From the NCBI GenBank assembly GCA_913052515.1, contig CAJXFJ010000098.1:1-6635 (forward strand): 6,635 nt of DNA. The letters run 5' to 3'. Numbering within the stretch: position 1 is the first letter of the stretch; each line of letters begins with the position of its first letter. Made by a program: the position numbers and the translations under genes. Below, one piece after another: positions 1-6,026 of this stretch. The notes under the pieces are model-generated. The model did no database searches and was not told where the DNA came from. It was given only the letters and a program-made list of their open reading frames with translations. The DNA comes from an uncultured Flavobacteriales bacterium (lineage in GTDB: Bacteria > Bacteroidota > Bacteroidia > Flavobacteriales > Vicingaceae).

Positions 1-1
1 A

Positions 2-1213
2 AATCAATTTAGTTTAGATACTTCTCTAAACCGTATTGTGGCAGCCAATCGATACCCTAAACTGAGGCTTAAAGCTCGAAGTTTTGATGACTTAGAAAGA
101 ACACCTCCACAGTTAAAAAGGTGGGAGGTGAGTCATCAAACGCCTCCTGATGTAGCAGTGAATCCCAATTTGTTTTTTAGCCTAAGTAAGGATACTATTC
201 AAGAGGGTGAGCCTCTAGAATATGAAGTGGCTATCAGTAATGTTTCTTCTACCGAAATGGATAGTTTTCAGGTACAGATTCAACTATTAAATCAGCAGAA
301 TCAGGTATCAATTGTAGCTGAAGAAACAATAGCTCCTTTAAGCGGAGATAGTACCTTTATTTACAATGGAGAACTTAGTACTCAAAATCTAAGTGGGATA
401 TACAATTTAATTATAAATGTTAATCCACAGCGAAATCCATTTGAGAGTGAATATTTTAATAATACAGGACAGTTTTCATTTGTTGTAAGAAATGACTTCT
501 TAAACCCATTATTGGATGTCACTTTTGATGGCAAGCGAATTTTGAATAGAGAAATTGTATCAGCTAAACCAGAGATTAGAATTAGTCTGGATGATGAAAA
601 TAGTTTTTTGGCTTTAGACGATACCTCAAGCATAGCCATTTACTTAAGGAAACCAAGTGGACAAGAGGAATTGTTGAATTATAATTCAACTACTGAACTT
701 GAGTTTACACCAGCAAGTTTACCTGAGAATAAGGCGAAAGTATTGTATCAACCTAGCTTTACAGAAGATGGAATTTATAGCCTTCGAGTAAATGCTAAAG
801 ATGCTTCAGGTAATGAATCTGGCGCTCAAGATTATCAGATTGAGTTTGAGGTGGTCACTAAATCGAGTGTAACTCACTTAATGAATTATCCTAATCCTTT
901 TTCTACATCTACGCGTTTTGTGTTTACGTTAACTGGTTCTAGAATACCAGACCAAATTCAAATTCAAATAATGACTATAACCGGAAAGGTTGTAAGAGAA
1001 ATTGATCAATTTGAAATTGGACCGATTCGAATCGGAAATAACATTTCAGAATTCGCTTGGGATGGAAAAGATGAATTTGGAGATCAGTTAGCCAATGGAG
1101 TTTACCTCTATCGAGTGAAAATGAGAATTGATGGCGCCAATGTGGAGCATCGAAAAACTGAAGTAGATCAATTCTTTAAAGAGGAATTCGGAAAAATGTA
1201 TTTGCTGAGGTAA
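2..1213 (+). CDS. C-terminal part of a PorU2-like putative T9SS sortase / large surface protein (5' partial)
   Basis: The reading frame is open to the left edge, so this is the 403-residue tail of a longer protein; a GTG at base 38 is internal, not a start. Numbering from base 2, residues about 57-163 look like a CARDB-type beta-sandwich (a KDTIQEGEPLEYEVAISN segment, then NPFESEYFNNTG). Residues about 170-285 form a second Ig-like segment with LDVTFDGKRILN and LALDDTSS. Residues about 293-403 are a FlgD-like / T9SS C-terminal sorting domain with NYPNPFSTSTRF, WDGKDEFGDQLANGVYLYRV and a lysine/arginine-containing end. From memory this order and wording match the long Bacteroidota proteins named putative type IX secretion system sortase PorU2, which carry a C25 (gingipain-like) domain upstream. 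The catalytic part is not in the window, so the name is by resemblance. Expected location is outer membrane or cell surface. Another large multi-domain T9SS surface protein remains possible. Confidence 0.7.
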   Translation, partial: NQFSLDTSLNRIVAANRYPKLRLKARSFDDLERTPPQLKRWEVSHQTPPDVAVNPNLFFSLSKDTIQEGEPLEYEVAISNVSSTEMDSFQVQIQLLNQQNQVSIVAEETIAPLSGDSTFIYNGELSTQNLSGIYNLIINVNPQRNPFESEYFNNTGQFSFVVRNDFLNPLLDVTFDGKRILNREIVSAKPEIRISLDDENSFLALDDTSSIAIYLRKPSGQEELLNYNSTTELEFTPASLPENKAKVLYQPSFTEDGIYSLRVNAKDASGNESGAQDYQIEFEVVTKSSVTHLMNYPNPFSTSTRFVFTLTGSRIPDQIQIQIMTITGKVVREIDQFEIGPIRIGNNISEFAWDGKDEFGDQLANGVYLYRVKMRIDGANVEHRKTEVDQFFKEEFGKMYLLR

Positions 1214-1214
1214 A

Positions 1215-2834
1215 TTATTTAACCAAACGCCTTACAATTACTTCCTTCCCATTTGATAAACTCAAGAAGTAAACTCCTTTGTTTAGACTAGATAAATCAA
1301 GCGTTTCATAGTCGTTTTGTGCAACTGTCAAGTTGTTTTTAAATACAATCTTTCCAACAGCATCAACTAATTGAATTTGATAATTGGTGAAATGACTTGA
1401 GTTTGCAATTGTAATTGAATTTTCAAATGGATTCGGATACACTTCAATTTGATTGTTCAAGCTTAAATCAGCTAATGATGTAATGATAGCATTTGCGGTA
1501 ATTGGAATAGTAAAACTTGATTGAAGACCAGTTAAACTGGTATTAAAATCCAGAGTTTCATTTATTTGAGCAGCAGCTCCTTGAGTATTAGCAACAATTG
1601 AAATTTGAATTGCTTCACCTGGATTCAGGCTTTGGTTAACTCCTGAACCTGCAGCAAAAGACAAATACTGTGTGCTACTGATAGAAAAATTACTGAATGA
1701 AATGGGTTGATTTCCTTTATTTACCAAAATGTAATTGAAAGTGTCCGCAGCTAGTGCATTAATATTTCCAAAATTCACTGAAGTTTGAAGAATATCTAAA
1801 CTAAACTGAGGGGTTTTAGTGCTATTTGTCACAAAATTGGTAATTCGCTCTTCCAGTTGTGGATAATCAACAAATGGGTTTCTGTTGTTTTGTACCGCTT
1901 GTATGTCTGTGTTTCTCTGTATTTCAGAAGCTGTTGGTAAATAGGTGTTGTGCCAGTTTCTTAATACTGTTTCTTGAGTAGAAAAATGACTCGAGTAGTC
2001 TTGGTAGCGAATTACAAAATACATCATAGCCCTTGCAGTAGCTCCTTTTTGCGCATTTCGTGGCTCGAACAAACCACCGCCCTTTTTAGAGCCTCCTTGA
2101 GACCATGTGGTGCTACCAGTTACTACACCAAAAGGTAAATTTCCTCTTTGGCTGTTCGAATTTACATCTGTTGCAAATAAATGGTGAATGTCACTTCTCA
2201 TCGGTAAGTTTTGGTTAAAGAATCCTTGAGGAAAAGTATGCTCACAGTTAAAGCTATTGTTATTTGCTCCAGAGCGACTATTAAAAGTTGCGGTTCGACC
2301 AGTATATACACATTCTACTTGTCCATTATTATTATCAATACTTCCGTACATAAAATCTCGTGCTTGGTTATAGCTCCGTTGATTGTACCCCTGACCGGTA
2401 ATGGTTTTTAGAGCATTCTTTAAGGCTTGTTCTTCTAGGTTTTGTGTACCGCTGTAATAGGCCATAGGAAATACTCCTTGACCTTGTAAATCAACTGCAG
2501 TAAAACCACTACTGCCATTATGTTGAATGATTAATTCTGAATTATGCATGATATTATGCTCAGGTTCAAAGTAAATCCAAACATTTTGGCTAGCCCCTGC
2601 AGCCAAACTAAATGTACTTTGTGAAGCAGAAAAGGGGTAGTCGCCGTAAATTACATAAAACTTAATGTTGGTAATGTTTACAGCTTGATTTGAATTATTT
2701 GTAATGCTCAATTGTAAACTATCTTTTGTTCCTACATTAACATTTCCAAATGCTAACGAATTCACTTGAGTGCTTATAATTTGTCCAAAGGATAAACAAG
2801 GTGCTAAGAGTAGAAAAAGTAAAGATTTCTTCAT
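1215..2834 (-). CDS. Secreted endonuclease I family nuclease with T9SS C-terminal sorting domain
   Basis: This 539-residue protein is predicted to cut nucleic acid outside the cell. The ATG at 2834 is chosen because a signal peptide starts there (MKKSLLFLLLAPCLSFG); an upstream in-frame TTG lies inside the inverted repeat and would put seven extra residues in front. Order: signal peptide 1-17; Ig-like choice-of-anchor D domain about 20-120 (LAFGNVNVG); endonuclease I domain about 130-335; second anchor D-like domain about 340-445 (VNFGNIN); T9SS type A sorting domain about 460-539 with YPNPF at 466-470 and a basic RRLVK end. In the nuclease domain NCEHTFP gives E198-H199, the expected metal ligand and general base of this beta-beta-alpha-metal family; MRSDIHHLFATDVNSN (213-228), FEPRNAQKG (256-264) and RNPFVDYP (318-325) are further family blocks. 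Nothing essential looks missing. Likely roles are nutrient scavenging from extracellular DNA or biofilm DNA turnover (inference). It converges with the upstream PorU2-like gene and diverges from lnt. Confidence 0.9.
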   Translation of the reverse strand: MKKSLLFLLLAPCLSFGQIISTQVNSLAFGNVNVGTKDSLQLSITNNSNQAVNITNIKFYVIYGDYPFSASQSTFSLAAGASQNVWIYFEPEHNIMHNSELIIQHNGSSGFTAVDLQGQGVFPMAYYSGTQNLEEQALKNALKTITGQGYNQRSYNQARDFMYGSIDNNNGQVECVYTGRTATFNSRSGANNNSFNCEHTFPQGFFNQNLPMRSDIHHLFATDVNSNSQRGNLPFGVVTGSTTWSQGGSKKGGGLFEPRNAQKGATARAMMYFVIRYQDYSSHFSTQETVLRNWHNTYLPTASEIQRNTDIQAVQNNRNPFVDYPQLEERITNFVTNSTKTPQFSLDILQTSVNFGNINALAADTFNYILVNKGNQPISFSNFSISSTQYLSFAAGSGVNQSLNPGEAIQISIVANTQGAAAQINETLDFNTSLTGLQSSFTIPITANAIITSLADLSLNNQIEVYPNPFENSITIANSSHFTNYQIQLVDAVGKIVFKNNLTVAQNDYETLDLSSLNKGVYFLSLSNGKEVIVRRLVK

Positions 2835-2843
2835 GCTTTCAAT

Positions 2844-2876
2844 TTTGAAGGGCAAACTTATTAATAATTAAGTTTG
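2844..2876 (+). promoter_or_regulatory. Candidate promoter for lnt (Bacteroidota type)
   Basis: TTTG at 2844-2847 followed by 21 bases and TAAGTTTG at 2869-2876 matches the known Bacteroidota pattern (TTTG near -33, TAnnTTTG near -7, spacer about 17-23). Transcription would start around 2881-2883, giving a leader of about 12-14 bases before the lnt ATG at 2895. The match is by sequence only; no start site has been mapped. Confidence 0.6.
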
Positions 2877-2882
2877 CCCTTC
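2847..2882. repeat. Perfect 14-bp inverted repeat in the divergent intergenic gap
   Basis: The left arm GAAGGGCAAACTTA (2847-2860) is the exact reverse complement of the right arm TAAGTTTGCCCTTC (2869-2882), with an 8-base AT-only spacer TTAATAAT. It fills more than half of the 60 bases between the two divergent start codons (nuclease ATG at 2834, lnt ATG at 2895). It does not follow a gene end, so it is not a terminator. Each arm contains TAAGTTTG pointing outward, which suggests a two-way promoter or an operator. Confidence 0.9.
2853..2860 (-). promoter_or_regulatory. Candidate -7 box for the nuclease gene
   Basis: Read on the minus strand these bases are TAAGTTTG, a perfect TAnnTTTG -7 box, the mirror copy of the one for lnt. 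Transcription would begin near 2846-2848, about 12-14 bases before the ATG at 2834. No TTTG lies at the usual distance upstream; the nearest (2890-2887 on the minus strand) is 26 bases away, so this side looks weaker or depends on an activator (inference). Confidence 0.45.
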
Positions 2883-2894
2883 TTTCCAAAAAGT

Positions 2895-4514
2895 ATGAAA
2901 CATATTAAGTTTTGGTTACTTTCTTTATTAAGTGGAGTGTTATTGGCACTTGCCTGGCCTGAAATTGCGGATATAACTTCATTAATATTTATCGCATTTA
3001 CACCACTATTAAGGGTGGAAAAAGAGTTGACTCAAAGAAAATCAAATCCAGCTTTGGCGGTTTTTGGCTTCGCTTATTTAGCCTTTTTTATTTTTAACCT
3101 AATCACTACTTGGTGGATTTATTATGCTTCCGATTGGGGAGCAGTTGCTGCTATTGTTTTTAACTCTTTGTTTATGGCCACTGTGTTTTGGCTGTTTCAT
3201 TTAACCAAGCAAAAAGTAGGTGAAAAACAAGGCTATATTGGTTTGGTTATTTATTGGATTGCCTTTGAATACCTTCATTTAAATTGGGATTTGTCATGGC
3301 CTTGGCTTATCCTAGGAAATGTGTTTGCCAACGATATTAATGATATTCAATGGTATGAGTTTACAGGAGTAATAGGTGGAAGTGTTTGGGTTTTGGTTGC
3401 TAATTTGCTGTTTTTCTTTTTTCCAAAGCAGCTGAAAGCGCAGAATAAGAGAAGCTATTTGGTAATGATTGTTTGGCTGCTTTGGGTATTTGCTCCCATG
3501 TTGTATTCACATGCTATTTTTAAAAATTACGTATCAAAAGGTGAAGAAAAGCAAGTGGTCATTGTTCAGCCAAATATTGATCCTTACAAAGATAAATTCG
3601 GAGGTATGTCAGAGTCAGACCAAATAGACCGGATGGTGCGTTTGGCTAGAAGCAAAGTGGATGAAAAAACAGACCTACTAATCTTACCTGAAACCGCTTT
3701 TCCAAGTGCTTATTGGGAGCATGAAGTTGAATATTTATACGGAACTGAAGAGTTGAGAAATATCATTGACTCTTTTCCAAATCTTAGAACTATTGTTGGT
3801 CTTTCTACTTCCAAATTAATTTTAAAAGAAGAGGAAATGACGCCTACTGCCCGCAAATTAAGGGGTGAAGGTTACTATGATAATTACAATGCTGCCATGC
3901 AGCTTGATCAAACAGAAAACATTCCTTTTCATCGAAAATCGAAATTAGTCTTGGGAGTAGAGAAAGTTCCTTTTCTTGAGTATTTACCTATCATGAAGAG
4001 GCTTTCCATTAATCTTGGAGGCTCGGCTGGAGGTTATGGTTGGCAAGACTATCCATCTGTGTTTTATAATCAAAATGCTGAAAATGGTGTTGCACCTATC
4101 ATTTGTTATGAATCGGTTTATGGAGAGTATGTCACCCAATATGCAAGAAGCGGAGCAAAACTTTATGCCATTATTACCAATGATGGTTGGTGGGACGATT
4201 CACCCGGTTACAAACAGCATTTAGCTTACGCAAAGTTGAGAGCCATAGAAGGAAGAAGAGGTATTGTGCGTTCAGCCAATACAGGAATTTCTGCTATAAT
4301 TAATCATAAAGGAGAAATTGTAGATCAAACAAAATGGTGGGAAGAAGCTGCACTGAAAGGAACTGTTCAATTAAATGACGAATTGACCTTTTATGTGAAA
4401 TACGGAAATTACATCGGGCGAATTGCTGCCTTTATTGCTCCTTTACTTTTGCTATTAACCTTAGTGAGGAAACTGAATAAAACAGAACAAAGATTAAGTG
4501 CTAAAAAGGCCTAG
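2895..4514 (+). CDS. lnt: Apolipoprotein N-acyltransferase
   Basis: Lnt moves an acyl chain from phospholipid to the amino group of the lipid-modified N-terminal cysteine of lipoproteins, the last step of their maturation in the inner membrane. The ATG at 2895 is preferred over an in-frame TTG at 2874, which is part of the inverted repeat and would add seven non-hydrophobic residues. The 539-residue product has several hydrophobic membrane segments in residues 5-208, including the conserved SWPWLILGNVFA (134-145), then a periplasmic carbon-nitrogen hydrolase domain (about 220-485) and a final membrane helix (about 513-530). The catalytic triad is complete: E266 in LPETAFP, K348 in FHRKSKLVLGVEKVP, C404 in ICYES. 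Length is close to the E. coli enzyme. The lysine loop reads LGVE where proteobacterial Lnt has PFGE, a form I recall from Bacteroidota. lpdA follows after 43 bases. Confidence 0.95.
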   Translation: MKHIKFWLLSLLSGVLLALAWPEIADITSLIFIAFTPLLRVEKELTQRKSNPALAVFGFAYLAFFIFNLITTWWIYYASDWGAVAAIVFNSLFMATVFWLFHLTKQKVGEKQGYIGLVIYWIAFEYLHLNWDLSWPWLILGNVFANDINDIQWYEFTGVIGGSVWVLVANLLFFFFPKQLKAQNKRSYLVMIVWLLWVFAPMLYSHAIFKNYVSKGEEKQVVIVQPNIDPYKDKFGGMSESDQIDRMVRLARSKVDEKTDLLILPETAFPSAYWEHEVEYLYGTEELRNIIDSFPNLRTIVGLSTSKLILKEEEMTPTARKLRGEGYYDNYNAAMQLDQTENIPFHRKSKLVLGVEKVPFLEYLPIMKRLSINLGGSAGGYGWQDYPSVFYNQNAENGVAPIICYESVYGEYVTQYARSGAKLYAIITNDGWWDDSPGYKQHLAYAKLRAIEGRRGIVRSANTGISAIINHKGEIVDQTKWWEEAALKGTVQLNDELTFYVKYGNYIGRIAAFIAPLLLLLTLVRKLNKTEQRLSAKKA

Positions 4515-4520
4515 TTTGCC

Positions 4521-4528
4521 TAAATTTG
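4521..4528 (+). promoter_or_regulatory. Candidate -7 box for lpdA
   Basis: TAAATTTG fits the Bacteroidota -7 consensus TAnnTTTG exactly and lies 29 bases before the lpdA ATG, inside the 43-base gap after lnt. I see no TTTG at the matching -33 distance (which would fall in the end of lnt), so the support is partial. If real, lpdA can be transcribed apart from lnt. The rest of the gap is A-rich before the ATG and has no Shine-Dalgarno sequence, as is usual in this phylum. Confidence 0.4.
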
Positions 4529-4557
4529 TGGGCCAATTCTCAGAATAATAAAAAATC

Positions 4558-5955
4558 ATGGATAAATACGACGTTGCCATCATTGGTTCAGGCCCTGGAG
4601 GCTATGTTTGTGCCATTCGTTGTGCACAATTAGGAATGAAAACCGCTTTAATTGAAAAATACAGTACTCTTGGAGGTACTTGCCTAAACGTAGGTTGTAT
4701 TCCTTCTAAAGCATTGTTAGATTCTTCAGAGCACTACCATCAAGCTGCTCACGATTTTACCAAGCACGGAATTGAGTTAAAAGACTTGAAAGTAAATTTC
4801 AAGCAAATGGTAGAAAGAAAAAGAGGAGTGGTTGAGCAAACAGTTGGAGGCATTGATTTTTTAATGAAGAAAAATAAGATCGATGTTTTTCAAGGGATGG
4901 GTTCATTTGTAGATGAGCACACCATTAAAATAGATGGAGAGAAAGAACAAAAAATTGAAGCTCAAAAAATTGTAATTGCTACAGGTTCTAAACCTGCTAC
5001 TTTGCCATTTATTGAGCTAGATAAGGAGCGTGTAATTACTTCTACTGAAGCCTTGGAATTGGATGAAGTGCCGAAGAAAATGATTGTTATTGGAGGCGGT
5101 GTAATTGGTCTTGAACTGGGTTCGGTTTATGCACGTTTAGGAACTGAAGTTGAGGTGATTGAATACATGGATCGCATTATTCCAACCATGGATTCTACCA
5201 TGAGTAAAGAATTGAGCAAGTCACTAAAAAAGCTAGGAATAAAGCTTCACATGAGCCACAAGGTGAAAGAGGTGAAGAAGAATAAAAATTTGGTGACTGT
5301 AAAAGCGGACAATAAGAAAGGAGAAGAAGTAAGTTTTGAAGCTGATTACTGCTTGGTTTCAGTAGGAAGAAGACCTTATACAGATGGATTAGGGTTAGAA
5401 AATGCTGGATTAAAAGCAGACGACCGTGGGAGAATAGAAGTGAATGAGCATTTACAGACTTCAAAGTCTCACATTTATGCCATTGGTGATGTGGTTAGAG
5501 GAGCTATGCTAGCACATAAAGCGGAAGAAGAAGGAACTATGGTGGCAGAATTAATGAACGGTGAACAACCACACATTAATTATAACTTAATTCCGAATGT
5601 AGTGTACACTTGGCCCGAAGTAGCAAGCGTTGGAAAAACGGAAGAGCAGTTAAAAGAAGAAAAGATTGCCTATAAAACAGGTTCTTTCCCATTTAAAGCA
5701 AGTGGAAGAGCAAGAGCTAGTATGGACACAGACGGTGTAATTAAAGTGCTTGCCGATAAAGAAACCGATGAAATATTAGGCGTTCACATGTGTGGACCAA
5801 GAGCAGCTGATATGATTGCAGAAGCTGTGGTTGCTATGGAGTATCGAGCTACAGCGGAAGATATTTCGCGTATGAGTCATGCTCATCCAACGTTTACAGA
5901 AGCATTTAGAGAAGCAACTTTAGCTGCAACTAATAATAGAGCAATTCACATTTAA
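4558..5955 (+). CDS. lpdA: Dihydrolipoyl dehydrogenase (E3 of 2-oxoacid dehydrogenase complexes)
   Basis: This cytoplasmic flavoenzyme reoxidises dihydrolipoyl groups on the E2 (or glycine cleavage H) protein and passes electrons through FAD to NAD+. All parts of the 465-residue protein are present: the FAD-binding GSGPGG at 10-15; the redox-active disulfide C42/C47 in GGTCLNVGCIPSK; the NAD-binding GGGVIG at 179-184; the second FAD motif AIGDV with D311; a C-terminal dimerisation domain from about 345; and the catalytic His-Glu pair H443/E448 in HAHPTFTE. Length is close to the 474 residues of E. coli Lpd. The start is set by the first residues leading straight into the FAD fold (MDKYDVAIIGSG). 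The E1 and E2 genes are not beside it, so its partner complex (pyruvate, 2-oxoglutarate, branched-chain oxoacid or glycine cleavage) cannot be told from the window; a shared E3 is plausible. Mercuric or glutathione reductase is excluded by the overall motif set. Confidence 0.95.
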   Translation: MDKYDVAIIGSGPGGYVCAIRCAQLGMKTALIEKYSTLGGTCLNVGCIPSKALLDSSEHYHQAAHDFTKHGIELKDLKVNFKQMVERKRGVVEQTVGGIDFLMKKNKIDVFQGMGSFVDEHTIKIDGEKEQKIEAQKIVIATGSKPATLPFIELDKERVITSTEALELDEVPKKMIVIGGGVIGLELGSVYARLGTEVEVIEYMDRIIPTMDSTMSKELSKSLKKLGIKLHMSHKVKEVKKNKNLVTVKADNKKGEEVSFEADYCLVSVGRRPYTDGLGLENAGLKADDRGRIEVNEHLQTSKSHIYAIGDVVRGAMLAHKAEEEGTMVAELMNGEQPHINYNLIPNVVYTWPEVASVGKTEEQLKEEKIAYKTGSFPFKASGRARASMDTDGVIKVLADKETDEILGVHMCGPRAADMIAEAVVAMEYRATAEDISRMSHAHPTFTEAFREATLAATNNRAIHI

Positions 5956-5980
5956 GAGATGTGCTTTTAGAATGAACAAT

Positions 5981-6014
5981 AACAGTAAATGGCTTGTCTA
6001 TTTGCTGTTTTTTT
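5981..6014 (+). terminator. Candidate intrinsic terminator after lpdA
   Basis: Bases 5981-5990 (AACAGTAAAT) pair with 6000-6009 (ATTTGCTGTT) in a 10-bp stem with one G-U wobble (5986 with 6004) and a 9-base loop, followed directly by a run of T ending at 6014. This is the shape of a rho-independent terminator and starts 26 bases after the lpdA stop. The stem has only two G-C pairs, so it may be weak; it could also act as an attenuator in the leader of hemH, whose ATG is 12 bases after the T run. Confidence 0.45.
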
Positions 6015-6026
6015 ATATCCATTATT

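Noticed and set aside
38..40. GTG as the start of the first gene.
   Set aside because: The frame stays open to the window edge, and the downstream protein is plainly the tail of a multi-domain protein, so the true start lies outside.
382..639. Minus-strand open frame of 85 codons inside the PorU2-like gene.
   Set aside because: Antisense shadow of a well-supported coding region, with no recognisable domain.
1527..1541. ACCAGTTAAACTGGT, a 7-bp stem around one base in the nuclease gene.
   Set aside because: Short, AT-rich in the centre, inside coding sequence and with no T run or gene boundary nearby; expected by chance.
2835..2894. TTG starts that extend both divergent genes by seven codons (both beginning MPF).
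   Set aside because: The matching MPF beginnings come from the two arms of the inverted repeat. Both proteins have a better ATG followed directly by a signal peptide or first membrane segment.
1215..4514. The nuclease and Lnt are both exactly 539 residues and lie back to back around a palindrome, which could suggest an inverted duplication.
   Set aside because: The proteins belong to unrelated families with no similarity; equal length is coincidence, and the symmetry stops at the 14-bp arms.
5195..5464. Minus-strand open frame of 89 codons inside lpdA, and plus-strand frames at 2211-2411 and 4015-4224 inside other genes.
   Set aside because: All lie in other frames or strands of genes with strong family motifs and show low-complexity composition typical of shadows.
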